64,000 nt of DNA from a virus. Of the stretch, positions 39,048 through 48,012 are shown one piece after another (position 1 is the stretch's first letter; each line of letters opens with the position of its first letter). The stretch lies in the IMG/VR virus record IMGVR_UViG_3300023199_000051, positions 1-64,000 of that record. One strand, written 5' to 3'. The position numbers were made by a program, and so were the translations under genes. The notes under the pieces were generated by a model, which ran no database searches, was not told where the DNA came from, and worked only from the letters and a program-made list of their open reading frames with translations.

Positions 39048-39833
39048 ATGCCTGCGATCATCCACCCGAAGTTCATCTACATCCACGTTCCGAAGTGCGG
39101 CGGCTACTACGTAGTCGAAGCGCTGAAGCGTGCTGGGATCATCGACCCAGAGCACCTGGTTGCCGCACCTACACACGTCAGCCTCTCGGATCTGTACCAG
39201 CTGTACGGCGCTGATCGCGGCCTGCCTGTGCTGGGAGGTGTCCGCAAGCCCCCGAGCTGGTATGCCTCATGGGTCCGGTACTTCTCGTGCCCTCCTGGTC
39301 ACAAGGGACCACCAGCATGGCCAGAGGCCCAGCGTGTGTGGGCTGCTGGCGGGCATGACCCAGTGCAGCTGATCAGCGCCATGTCCGACCCCACTCGCGC
39401 TGGCGTCCCCCACGAAGCCCAGCTGTACTCGGACTACACACTGCCCGTGATGTTCGGGGGCGGCTTCCGCGAACCGCTCGACGGGATGCGGCGCTGCAGC
39501 ATCGGCCTGTGCACCTGGTTCCATCTCTACGCCTTCTCCACAGTGCAGCACCCTCCTGCCGAGCTGGGCGCATGGCAAGACACCGTCCGCCTCGACCACG
39601 CGCTCCATACCGAGCAGCTGTCCTGGAACCTGAGCAAGGCCCTGGCCCGACTTGGCATCCGAACCGACCAGGTCACCCGCGCCATCAACACCACACCGAA
39701 GCAGAACACGACGGCCTCGCATGACACCGCGGAGGACAACCCGTGGCGCGTGCGCCCCGAAGACCTGCCACCTGGCCTGGTCGATCAGATCATGCAGCGT
39801 GACCGCTTCATTGTGGAGCGGTACTACCGCTAG
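39048..39833 (+). CDS. sulfotransferase-like protein
   Basis: 261 residues. FIYIHVPKCGGYYVVEAL (residues 9-26) matches the PAPS 5'-phosphosulfate-binding loop (PK-x-G-G), with Lys16. GVRKPPSWYASWVRYF (64-79) fits the 3'-phosphate-binding motif, with Arg66 and Ser70 or Ser74. A distal helix region is less conserved. Sulfotransferases move sulfate from PAPS to carbohydrate, peptide or small molecules. In a phage the target might be host surface glycan or a virion component. Two PAPS-reductase-like PP-loop proteins occur in the same genome. Confidence 0.75.
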   Translation: MPAIIHPKFIYIHVPKCGGYYVVEALKRAGIIDPEHLVAAPTHVSLSDLYQLYGADRGLPVLGGVRKPPSWYASWVRYFSCPPGHKGPPAWPEAQRVWAAGGHDPVQLISAMSDPTRAGVPHEAQLYSDYTLPVMFGGGFREPLDGMRRCSIGLCTWFHLYAFSTVQHPPAELGAWQDTVRLDHALHTEQLSWNLSKALARLGIRTDQVTRAINTTPKQNTTASHDTAEDNPWRVRPEDLPPGLVDQIMQRDRFIVERYYR

Positions 39834-40267
39834 GGCTGTCCTGGCGGGCGTCCAGGAGTCTGCTCTGCTGGCTCGCCTTCAGGCGCTTCACCCTCGTCTG
39901 ACGCCTGCACGGGTGCTGTGCTCACCGAGCCGAGCCCGAAGGGCAGCTCGATGGTGCCGCGGCCCACACCGATCATCGCCAGCGCAGCGAGGGCGGCCAT
40001 CATGACGAGGGAGGCCAGGAGCATGAACACCATCTTGCGGAAGCGCTCGGCGTCTTCCCGCGCCTGCTTGTTCTGCTTCTCCAACAGCGAGATCACGCGG
40101 TCAGTGGTCTCGTCTTCTCGCTGGTTGCGCTCCTTCTCGGCCCGCTTCGACTCGATGAACTGGCGCTTGACGAAGCCAGTCCACCCCTTCTGCCTCGTCG
40201 GCTCAGGCTCCGGCGTCGCTACCTCGCCTGCGGTTTCCGGCTCGCTGCCTGCATCATCGGTACCCAC
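39830..40267 (-). CDS. coiled-coil membrane protein
   Basis: 145 residues from GTG with AGGAGAG upstream. A basic/acidic coiled coil (residues ~35-78: KRQFIESKRAEKERNQREDE) leads into one strong membrane helix (~80-103: MVFMLLASLVMMAALAALAM), then an acidic Pro-rich tail. It lies 54 bases downstream of the giant polyprotein gene and may be co-transcribed. It overlaps the end of the sulfotransferase gene by four bases. Confidence 0.6.
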   Translation of the reverse strand: MGTDDAGSEPETAGEVATPEPEPTRQKGWTGFVKRQFIESKRAEKERNQREDETTDRVISLLEKQNKQAREDAERFRKMVFMLLASLVMMAALAALAMIGVGRGTIELPFGLGSVSTAPVQASDEGEAPEGEPAEQTPGRPPGQP

Positions 40268-40321
40268 TGCGCACTCTCCTGCACCTCTATGTTAGCCCAG
40301 CGCAGCTCTACCTGGTAGCGG

Positions 40322-43300
40322 TCAGCCGTCTAGCCGGTAGATCACGCCCCCAGATACCCGGCCCTCTATGGGGAGCTTGAGCTTGACCTTCCGCTGGTAG
40401 GTTCCTCGTGAAGTGCGGCCCGTCTTCACGTCAGAGCGAACCGTGATGAAGGCCGCTCCACCCGGCTTGAGGCGGTCCCGAATCTCGCGCAGCAGTCCCG
40501 CTTGTGCCTTCTTCGGCACCGTGTTGAAGACGTAGGTGGCGAGGACCGTGTTGTACTTCGTGTCTGGCAGGTCGAAGGGACCATGGCAGGGGTCGTAGCC
40601 CTTCACCTGAAGACGCTGTCCTCGCAGCCACTCCACATCCGCACCGTGCCCCGAGCCGTAGTCGAGCACCGGTCCGCGAATCAGACCACGCTCATGCAGC
40701 CACCGCACAGGCGCCGAGGACCCGTTGCGGTGCAGAGCAGTCGGACACGACCGGTCGAGGTCCGCTTCAGTCTGCGCAGCAGGCAGCCGTTCGATGGGGC
40801 CAAGGCCCTGCGCGATTTGGTCCTCGGCCTGGCTATGCGCGTGCAGGTGCTTGGTCAGCTCACGAATCTGCAGCACCGGTCTCGCCCCACCTTCAGCCAG
40901 CGCCTCGACACTGCGTAGCATCCGAAGCAGGGGGTCATGCTGCGCCACAAGCGCATCAAAGGCGCCGGGCCGCCCCAGCTGCTGTTCCAGCATTGGGAAG
41001 ACATCATCTTCCTCGCCGACGAAGTGCTGCTCGCAATCGACCCGGAGCGCGCGCATGCACTTGGTGACCCGCTCCCAGTCGCCGGCCTCCGCGTACCGGA
41101 TCAGCGCAGCACACATGCCACGGATCTCATCATGGTCGTCGGTCAACCACTTCACCGGGTTGGAACCAGGAACATAGGGGCACTTCTCCACCCCAGAGTG
41201 TCCACTCTTGTAGGCCGCGGCGACCTGCTTCAGTGCTTGCTGTGCAGGAACACCGTCCTTGATCATCTTGCTCTGCTCGCGCGCCAGCTTCGTGACGGGC
41301 TCACCGATGATGTCCTCATACGACAGGCCGGCACGACGGGCCACGTCGTAGTTGTGCCGCCGTACCGGACTGAAGGTGTCGTCCAGCGTCTGATCTGTCA
41401 GGGGGCCCATCGGCTGCACGTCAACCCAGTGCGGGCCGCCGTACTCCTGGTGGTGCTCGGGGTGGTGCTGTTGCGCCTTCACCTGCTGCGCATACCCACG
41501 CTGCACCCTCTTCACGAAGGGGGACTCCTCGATCAGATCGACCCCCCAGCCCCACTCGCGCTCATGAGACTCGCCGAACTTCGGCCGGATGGTGATGACC
41601 ACTGGCACGGCCGGCAACCCGAGCTGCATGGCCGCCGCGGCGCGGTGCCTTCCCTCGTGACTCGTGATCTGCTTCTTGTCCCGGTCGTACTGCATCCACG
41701 GCACCGGGAAGCGGTCGCCAGACCGCATGGCCTGTGTGTACTGCGCCACCTTGTCAGGCCGAAGGATATCCACGAGATGCTTCAAGGGGGTTGAGGTCAG
41801 CTCCAGGAAGGCAGTCGGCTTCAGGAGGACGTGCACCGTGTTCCGGTCGTCGTACACGATGGGGATGTTGCGCCTTCGATCTTCATAGTCGAACTGCGGG
41901 GGCACCACCTCCGGCTTGTCCTTGAACCACAGCCGCGGCGCCATCTCGGAGATGAAGGTGTAGCGGAGCGGATCTTCAGAGGGCAACGCCTCAACCGACT
42001 CCTTCAGACGCCCAACGGCCGCTGGGATGGTGTCAAGTCCGTAGACCTGCGCGACGGCGCTCCGATGCCAACCATCCCAGATGCCGATCGCCTGGCCCCT
42101 TGGGTCCTCTATGACGACGATCTCCTCGATGTCACCGCGGCGGATTGCCTCTGCCATAGCCGCAGGGTCGTAGCCCCGCTGCTCGTACGCCCACTGCTCC
42201 TCCTCGAACCATTGCTGCCAGTCGTTGAGGTGGTCGAGCTTTGCAACGGGGTACCGCTCCACGCGCCAATCCATCTCTGCGGGATCGGCCTCTGGTGGGT
42301 TGTCGTAGCGGTACGCAGACGCCCACTCGATCTCCTGTGCGGTTGCAGCGCGTGACGCTCCAGCCGGCAGCTTCTCGATCGGCACTGACGCTTGCTGATG
42401 CACACGCCAGGCAGTCACCTGCGCAAATGGGTATTCCTGCGAGTCAGTAGGCACCCAGACATCGAGAACCCACTGATCAGCTCCAGCTGGAGCCCCATCC
42501 GGCTCTCCGGGCCGGATGACAGACGCCCTGATCTGAGCTTCGGCCATCGCTAGGGGCAGGTAGTCCGATTCGTCGGTTGTGGGGCAGAGCCAGCTTCCCC
42601 ACTCTCCTTCTTCCGCCTCCCACGGGGGCTCCTCAGCCCAGCCTCCCCACCCTCGCAGCAGACAGCGCTCACCCCAACCCTCAGTGGTGACCACCCACCC
42701 ATCTTGCAAGTGCTGCTGTGTCTGAGTGCCAAGGGGTATGGACGCGCCATCAACCCCCCTCACAGCACCTAAAACGGCGCCCCACACCGTATTCGGAACG
42801 CCTGAAGGGCGCCTCTTAGGTAGTCCAGCACTTCGGTGGAGAGGGGCATAGGATCTCTGACCACCACCAACCTCGCGCATCTCCTCGAAGTAAGGGGCTG
42901 CTTCGTCCACTGCCGCTTCTACAGTAGCAGCATCGAAGCTGCGCTCAGACGCCCCCTCGATCTCCTGTGCGGTCGCGGCGGCGGGCACAGCGGTAGCTGC
43001 AGCTGGAAGGCAGTCCCGCCCATCGAAGCAGATGCCAGAGTCGAGCACATCTTGAGCTGGAAGGGCCTCGACACCCGACTTGAACTGCTCCAACTGGATG
43101 ACGGGGATGTACCGCAGTCCCAACAGGCGAGCAGCGAAGGCCCGATGCCGTCCATCTACGAACTGGCCGTCGACGAAGATGATGGGCGGCATCTGCATCG
43201 AGGGGGCTTCACCCATGTTCACACCGGCAGCGCGCCAGGCTTCGCGGGCGAAGTAGGGAGAGTCGTACTCCAGCTTGACAGCTGGCTGTTCCCACTTCAA

Positions 43301-44938
43301 GGGGTAGGCGTCTTCCAGCCAGGTGTTCAGGATCTCGCCGGCGCTGCTATGCGGCCCGAGCCCGGCGGTCTGGAGTACCTGCACGATCTCCATGACGGCC
43401 GCGGGGCCCCGCTCGTCCCAGTGCTCCTCGGCGTCAATGTTGGTGGGCATACCCTGTGAGGTGTCTGCACCTGGAAAGTGCTTGCGGATCTCACGCCACA
43501 CCTCATCCATGGGCAGGGCATCCACTGTGACGCGCGTGTCCGAAGGTAGGAAGGCAACGCCGTAGTCCGGGTCTGGCGGGAGCCCGACGTCATCGGTGAG
43601 CGCCTGGAGGATGAACCCGTCCTCCTGGAAGTGCTGCGGCAGGTCGCCCCACCGGATCGTGCGAGATGTTGCAGTGGGCAGCGTCTCGATACCCAGCTCG
43701 CGGAGTAGGGCGTCGTCCTCTGCAGCCTGGGCCTCCACCTTCAAGGCGTGCGCCATACGCATCCAGTGCAGCTCTTCTCCAGACAGCCCCAGCGTTCGCA
43801 ACTCCCCGGCGCTCAGGTCGGTGCCCAGCTCGGGCACGTCGGACCCGGGGGCGTGGCTCACGCCCAGGTCCGTGATGCGCCACTCCCCAGCCGCGTTCCG
43901 CATCACGTTGCCGCCACGGATGTCGTCGGTCCACACCCCGCGCTCAGCGAGCTGTACCAGGGCGCTCCAGAGCAGCCTCACGTTGTCCTCGATGTTGGGG
44001 GCGAAGTAGGCACTCGCCTTGGCAGTGAAGACTTCCACACCCCTACGACTGTGGCGGCCCTCGACAGCTTCGCGTGCGTCGTGCGCCATGCGACGACCGT
44101 GGTTGTCGAGGTAGCGTTCCCCCGATGATGACAAGGGCTCCAAGTGCTCCTGTACGACACCATACAGACGTCTAGGACCCTGGTACACCGATGGAAGCTC
44201 GACCCCCGGCAGTGTGGAAGGGAAGGCGAACACCAGCGGTGCCCGAGCAACGCCCTTGATACCGAGACGTCCAACGAAGGCCCAGGCCGCAGCGTCGGTG
44301 GGATCTCCGGTGATCTTCAACACCCAACCAGGATAGTCAGGCAACGCATAGGCACAGCCGTAGTTGCCGCAGCCGAGCGCCATCGGGTTGTCGTAGCCGA
44401 CGTCGAGGTCGTAGGGCTTACGCTGGAGCATGATCAGGGCGGCGCGCTGCCACTTGTTGAAGTTGTCGCTGCCCCAGTCATGCTTTCCGAGCCCCCGCGA
44501 TTCGGCATAGGTGCGGGGATTGCCCTTTGGAGGGGCGCCACGAACGGGCAGCTCCTCCTGCCTCTTCGCATACCGCTTCAGCTTCGCTGGCTCTGGTGAG
44601 TAGGCCCATGCCGCCAGGGCCAGGTGCCGGCGGGTGGGGCGGCCGTCGTCCTCCCACAGCGGCTCACGGCCCTCCTGAACCTGTGCCATGTGGCGGGCGA
44701 TGAAGGCGTTGCGGCGACTGCGCCAGTGCTGACCGCTGTGACTGTCTTCGGTGAGCTTGTCGGGGTCACCATCAGCGCGGCGGTACGCGGCGATGAAGCC
44801 TCGCTTGCTCCGTGCAACCTTGCTCACTTTGCGATCCTGCATCTGCGGGACCAGGGCTTCGACCATGGTGAGTGGCAGCCATGCACGCTCGCCGGCCGGC
44901 AGCCCCTCGGTCGTCGTTGCGGTGGAGATCAGCTTCAT
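40322..44938 (-). CDS. multidomain polyprotein: kinase-like, ParB/Srx-like, hemerythrin and methyltransferase domains
   Basis: 1538 residues from the ATG at 44938. Order: helical N-terminus; kinase-like domain ~180-365 with loop GCGNYGCAY (189-197), VLKITGDPTDA (Lys208), hinge VVQEHLEPL, catalytic-loop-like DDIRGGNV (338-345) and DLG (357-359); ParB/sulfiredoxin-like modules at ~583-616 (DGRHR), ~937-976 (DGWHR) and ~1092-1118 (EGRHR); hemerythrin HHE region ~1258-1380 (H1269, H1305, E1309, H1334 and further His); SAM methyltransferase ~1400-1538 (VLDYGSGHG, GYDP). Boundaries carry IETLPT (417), VEALPA (623), IEKLPA (854), VEALPS (982) and IERLPA (1382). TAQEIE recurs twice. This looks like a processed virion-associated polyprotein. 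Confidence 0.8.
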   Translation of the reverse strand: MKLISTATTTEGLPAGERAWLPLTMVEALVPQMQDRKVSKVARSKRGFIAAYRRADGDPDKLTEDSHSGQHWRSRRNAFIARHMAQVQEGREPLWEDDGRPTRRHLALAAWAYSPEPAKLKRYAKRQEELPVRGAPPKGNPRTYAESRGLGKHDWGSDNFNKWQRAALIMLQRKPYDLDVGYDNPMALGCGNYGCAYALPDYPGWVLKITGDPTDAAAWAFVGRLGIKGVARAPLVFAFPSTLPGVELPSVYQGPRRLYGVVQEHLEPLSSSGERYLDNHGRRMAHDAREAVEGRHSRRGVEVFTAKASAYFAPNIEDNVRLLWSALVQLAERGVWTDDIRGGNVMRNAAGEWRITDLGVSHAPGSDVPELGTDLSAGELRTLGLSGEELHWMRMAHALKVEAQAAEDDALLRELGIETLPTATSRTIRWGDLPQHFQEDGFILQALTDDVGLPPDPDYGVAFLPSDTRVTVDALPMDEVWREIRKHFPGADTSQGMPTNIDAEEHWDERGPAAVMEIVQVLQTAGLGPHSSAGEILNTWLEDAYPLKWEQPAVKLEYDSPYFAREAWRAAGVNMGEAPSMQMPPIIFVDGQFVDGRHRAFAARLLGLRYIPVIQLEQFKSGVEALPAQDVLDSGICFDGRDCLPAAATAVPAAATAQEIEGASERSFDAATVEAAVDEAAPYFEEMREVGGGQRSYAPLHRSAGLPKRRPSGVPNTVWGAVLGAVRGVDGASIPLGTQTQQHLQDGWVVTTEGWGERCLLRGWGGWAEEPPWEAEEGEWGSWLCPTTDESDYLPLAMAEAQIRASVIRPGEPDGAPAGADQWVLDVWVPTDSQEYPFAQVTAWRVHQQASVPIEKLPAGASRAATAQEIEWASAYRYDNPPEADPAEMDWRVERYPVAKLDHLNDWQQWFEEEQWAYEQRGYDPAAMAEAIRRGDIEEIVVIEDPRGQAIGIWDGWHRSAVAQVYGLDTIPAAVGRLKESVEALPSEDPLRYTFISEMAPRLWFKDKPEVVPPQFDYEDRRRNIPIVYDDRNTVHVLLKPTAFLELTSTPLKHLVDILRPDKVAQYTQAMRSGDRFPVPWMQYDRDKKQITSHEGRHRAAAAMQLGLPAVPVVITIRPKFGESHEREWGWGVDLIEESPFVKRVQRGYAQQVKAQQHHPEHHQEYGGPHWVDVQPMGPLTDQTLDDTFSPVRRHNYDVARRAGLSYEDIIGEPVTKLAREQSKMIKDGVPAQQALKQVAAAYKSGHSGVEKCPYVPGSNPVKWLTDDHDEIRGMCAALIRYAEAGDWERVTKCMRALRVDCEQHFVGEEDDVFPMLEQQLGRPGAFDALVAQHDPLLRMLRSVEALAEGGARPVLQIRELTKHLHAHSQAEDQIAQGLGPIERLPAAQTEADLDRSCPTALHRNGSSAPVRWLHERGLIRGPVLDYGSGHGADVEWLRGQRLQVKGYDPCHGPFDLPDTKYNTVLATYVFNTVPKKAQAGLLREIRDRLKPGGAAFITVRSDVKTGRTSRGTYQRKVKLKLPIEGRVSGGVIYRLDG

Positions 44939-44945
44939 AGAGACC

Positions 44946-44951
44946 AATCTA
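44946..44951 (-). promoter_or_regulatory. candidate -10 (TAGATT), leaderless geometry, for the polyprotein gene
   Basis: On the minus strand TAGATT is followed by seven bases and the ATG at 44938. A divergent TACACT serves the gene at 45000, so the two transcripts would start ~62 bases apart. Confidence 0.4.
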
Positions 44952-44987
44952 GCACTGCGGTCCCCAGCGCGCTCGGAGCTACCAGGC

Positions 44988-44993
44988 TACACT
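44988..44993 (+). promoter_or_regulatory. candidate -10 (TACACT), leaderless geometry
   Basis: CCAGGCTACACT carries the 3' half of the P-module core. TACACT is followed by exactly six bases and the ATG at 45000, as at 4108-4122. Confidence 0.5.
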
Positions 44994-44999
44994 TCTGGC

Positions 45000-46754
45000 A
45001 TGGCTACATGGTCCCTCGGTCAGCTCTTCCACTTCATTGCCACCTCGCCAAAGGTTCCAGATGACCGGCGCGAGGCGACGCTGCAGATGATTCTGTCAGA
45101 GCCGGACAAGGCCCGAGCTGCGTTTAGCGGGAAGGGGGAGATCACGAGCGCGTTCTACCCGGAGGCGGAGCTGCGGGCAGGTGCGTGCCCTGTCGGCATG
45201 GAGCACGTTGGACCCGGCGGCGAGTGTCAAGAGAAGCCCGACCTCCCGCGGTTGGCCTACAGCGAGTACGACAAGATCCTGGTGGCCTTCAGTGGTGGCA
45301 AGGACTCCGTGGCCTGCGCGCTTGCGCTGTATGAGCGGCTGGTCGATGAGGGGGTGGACCCTCGCAAGAAGATGGAGCTGTGGCACCACAACGTCGATGG
45401 CTCCGAGGACCAGCCCGTCATCTGGGACTGGCCTTGCACCGAGAGCTACTGTCGGGCCTTCGCCGAGCACCTTGGGGTCCCCTTCCTCCTGCAGTACCGC
45501 AAGGGTGGCATCCACCGCGAGATGTGGCGCACTGACCAGTGTAGTGAGGCTGTGCACTTCCAGACCTGGGAGGACGGGCAGCTCGTGTGGCGTCGGCAGA
45601 AGCGGGATGAGGAGAGGTGCAGTCGCAACACGCGGCGCCGCTTCCCTCAGGTCACCGCGAACCTCGCCACGCGGTGGTGCACGGCCTACGTCAAGATCAT
45701 GGTGGCCGAGTCCGCCATCACCAACGACGAGCGCTTCGACTATGCCACCTACACCATGGTCAGCGGTGAGCGCCGGGAGGAGTCCAACAACCGGAGCAAG
45801 TACGCCGGCAACGAGGAGCACCGCACCAACACGGCCCACCGACCAACCTGGAACAAGGTCTACGAGGTGCGCTTCCTCGACTCCGAGGGGCGTCCCCTCA
45901 AGCCAGGCAAGGCGGGCCGCAAGAAGCGTGTCGACTTCGAGCGTCACAGCGCCATCGTGCATCGTGCCCTGGGCCTTGATCCTGAGATCGGCGTGTGGCT
46001 GTTTGCCAGAGAGGACTTCGCAAAGGCGGCCCGCAGCCAGCTCGTCGAGCGTGTCCTCACTGCCCATGATGAGTACGAGACGTCACGGGGCAAGAAGAAG
46101 AAGCGAATCGAGAAGGAGGCCAAGGCCAATGTAGCGTTCACCGAACGGTGGGAGCTGGTCGAGAACTGGACCTGGGGGAAGGTGAAGAGTGGAAAGGATC
46201 CGGCGAAGGTGCGACGCGGTACCCAGCGGACGCAGAGGTACGCCGATCAGTACCGGCCTGTCATCGACTGGCTAGAAGAGGACGTCTGGGAGATCATGCG
46301 GCGCTGGGGCATCGTCCCACACCCGTGCTACTGGCTCGGGTACTCGCGGGCCAGCTGCATGACGTGCATCTTCCTCCGCGACACTGACCTCACGAACCTG
46401 CGCCAGATCGACCCCGAGCGCTTCGAGCTGCACGTCAAGATGGAGAAGGAGACGGGCTACACCGTCGACCGGGAGATCTCGCTCACCGAGCGAGCCAACC
46501 AGGGCCAGTTCTTCGTCCCACAGCCGGGGCAGGAAACCTACAGTGTGCTCGACCACAACAAGCGCGTACGCCTCGGCCGCACCGCCTTTGAAGAGCTGAC
46601 GTATGAAGAGCGGCACGTCCAATGGCCCCGGTCCATCTACGACTACTGGGAGCCCGTTGCACTCTCTCGCGGTTACACTGGTCCCATCTACACGAAGCCT
46701 GACGAGTGGTACTACCCCGCGGGCGCGTTCCGGCACAGCGGAGGACCTGACTGA
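45000..46754 (+). CDS. large PAPS-reductase-like PP-loop protein
   Basis: 584 residues from the ATG placed directly after a -10-like site. An ~80-residue N-terminal region with ACPVGMEHVGPGGEC precedes the PP-loop domain. KILVAFSGGKDSVACALALY has the canonical SGGxDS ATP-binding loop. WHHNVDGSEDQPVIWDWPCT and LATRWCTAYVKIMVAESAI follow, and a CxxC near the end (ASCMTCIFL) matches PAPS-reductase/DndC-like enzymes. It is longer than typical CysH (~240) because of a central charged insertion. The gene leads a run encoding virion-like membrane proteins. Substrate unknown. Confidence 0.8.
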   Translation: MATWSLGQLFHFIATSPKVPDDRREATLQMILSEPDKARAAFSGKGEITSAFYPEAELRAGACPVGMEHVGPGGECQEKPDLPRLAYSEYDKILVAFSGGKDSVACALALYERLVDEGVDPRKKMELWHHNVDGSEDQPVIWDWPCTESYCRAFAEHLGVPFLLQYRKGGIHREMWRTDQCSEAVHFQTWEDGQLVWRRQKRDEERCSRNTRRRFPQVTANLATRWCTAYVKIMVAESAITNDERFDYATYTMVSGERREESNNRSKYAGNEEHRTNTAHRPTWNKVYEVRFLDSEGRPLKPGKAGRKKRVDFERHSAIVHRALGLDPEIGVWLFAREDFAKAARSQLVERVLTAHDEYETSRGKKKKRIEKEAKANVAFTERWELVENWTWGKVKSGKDPAKVRRGTQRTQRYADQYRPVIDWLEEDVWEIMRRWGIVPHPCYWLGYSRASCMTCIFLRDTDLTNLRQIDPERFELHVKMEKETGYTVDREISLTERANQGQFFVPQPGQETYSVLDHNKRVRLGRTAFEELTYEERHVQWPRSIYDYWEPVALSRGYTGPIYTKPDEWYYPAGAFRHSGGPD

Positions 46755-47200
46755 TGGCTGACACCAGCACAATCTTGATTGGACTTGGGCTCCTGGGTGC
46801 AGCAGGGGCTGTTGCATACGCCGTCTCCACTGCCAAGGAGGAGGTCGATGAGACCCGCGCGGAGTGGAAGAAGAGCAAGGAGGAGTGGAAGGAGCTGTAC
46901 CGTGAGGGGTACGAGACGGCGACTGCCCCCATCACAGCTGCGCGCGAGACGAAGGAAGCCCTCAAGAAGAAGGGGCGCGTGGTGGTGAAGTCCGTCAGGG
47001 ACACAGCGCAAGACGCAGCCTCGACCCCCGGTAAGAGGGCAGCTGCCCGCGCAGATGCACAGCTGCAAGAGGCCGTCCGCAAAGGAGCTGCGCAGTCGGC
47101 CGCGGAAGCAGCCCGCAGTCCCGAGCCCAGCTCCAGCGGATTCGGTGCCCGCCCTGCTCACTACCGCTACATCGTTCGCCGCGCACGGATCCGTGCTTGA
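46754..47200 (+). CDS. membrane-anchored coiled-coil protein with SGFGARPAHYRY C-terminal tag
   Basis: 148 residues from the ATG in a TGATG junction. Residues ~6-24 form a membrane helix (TILIGLGLLGAAGAVAYAV). A long charged helix follows (EEVDETRAEWKKSKEEWKEL) to residue ~125. The C-terminus SSSGFGARPAHYRYIVRR is almost the same as that of the next protein, though the rest of the two proteins differs. This suggests a shared sorting, assembly or processing signal. Confidence 0.7.
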   Translation: MADTSTILIGLGLLGAAGAVAYAVSTAKEEVDETRAEWKKSKEEWKELYREGYETATAPITAARETKEALKKKGRVVVKSVRDTAQDAASTPGKRAAARADAQLQEAVRKGAAQSAAEAARSPEPSSSGFGARPAHYRYIVRRARIRA

Positions 47201-47994
47201 TGACGACGGATGCTTCCATGCTGCTCTACGGCGCTGTCGGTGCTGCTCTGCTCGGCGGCACTCTTTGGTACCTCTCACGCGACGAGGACGAGGAGGGAGG
47301 GCCAGCCCCCGCGCCGGCTCCGCCGCCGACTCCGAAGACGATCGTCAAGAAGGTCGTTGACGAGCTGACTCCAGGTACGCAAGCTGCGAGGATCTACGCG
47401 GCTTACAAGGGACGCTCGGGCATGTCTCCTGCCCTAGCTAAGCGCATCGTGGATGTTGCCCACGCAGTCGGCGCACATCCCTTCGACCTGGCCAACCTCA
47501 TCAACTGGGAGTCGGGCCGCACGTTCCGCTCCGACATCCAGAACAAGGAGGGGGACCCTCCTAGCTTGGCGACGGGCCTCATCCAGTTCACACCGAGTAC
47601 AGCCAAGAAGCTAGGCACCACCGTCGATGCACTCGCGAAGCTCACCCCGGTGCAGCAGATGTCGTGGGTTCGGAAGTACCTGATGCGCGTGAAGGCCGGG
47701 CAGTGGGACGACAAGACGCCGGGCCCCCTCAACTCGCCGCAGCGCCTGGCAATGGCCGTGTTCTACCCCTGGGCGCGAGAGTGGGATCCCAACGCGAGCT
47801 TCGCCGCGAAGGGGCATGGTCGCGTGCTGGAGTGGAACCCCGGCATCACGAGCCCCGCGGCGTACCTCAACAAGATGGCCCGCGCCGCGAAGCTCTCGTT
47901 CGGTTCGACCATCCCCGAGATCGCAGAGCCCAAGCTGTCCGGGTTTGGCGCTCGCCCCGCCCATTACCGGTACCTGGTGCGCAGGACAGCGTAG
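47200..47994 (+). CDS. lytic transglycosylase-like virion protein
   Basis: 264 residues. A hydrophobic N-terminal helix (MLLYGAVGAALLGGTLWYLS) and a Pro/Ala linker precede a lysozyme-like domain: AHPFDLANLINWESGRTF has the catalytic-Glu context, TGLIQFTPSTAKKLG is the G-L-I-Q-F motif of SLT-type enzymes, and MAVFYPWAREW fits the end of the fold. It probably cuts peptidoglycan when the phage enters the cell. The C-terminal SGFGARPAHYRYLVRR tag is shared with the preceding protein. Confidence 0.8.
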   Translation: MTTDASMLLYGAVGAALLGGTLWYLSRDEDEEGGPAPAPAPPPTPKTIVKKVVDELTPGTQAARIYAAYKGRSGMSPALAKRIVDVAHAVGAHPFDLANLINWESGRTFRSDIQNKEGDPPSLATGLIQFTPSTAKKLGTTVDALAKLTPVQQMSWVRKYLMRVKAGQWDDKTPGPLNSPQRLAMAVFYPWAREWDPNASFAAKGHGRVLEWNPGITSPAAYLNKMARAAKLSFGSTIPEIAEPKLSGFGARPAHYRYLVRRTA

Positions 47995-48012
47995 TCCGTG
48001 AGGGGGTTGCAG

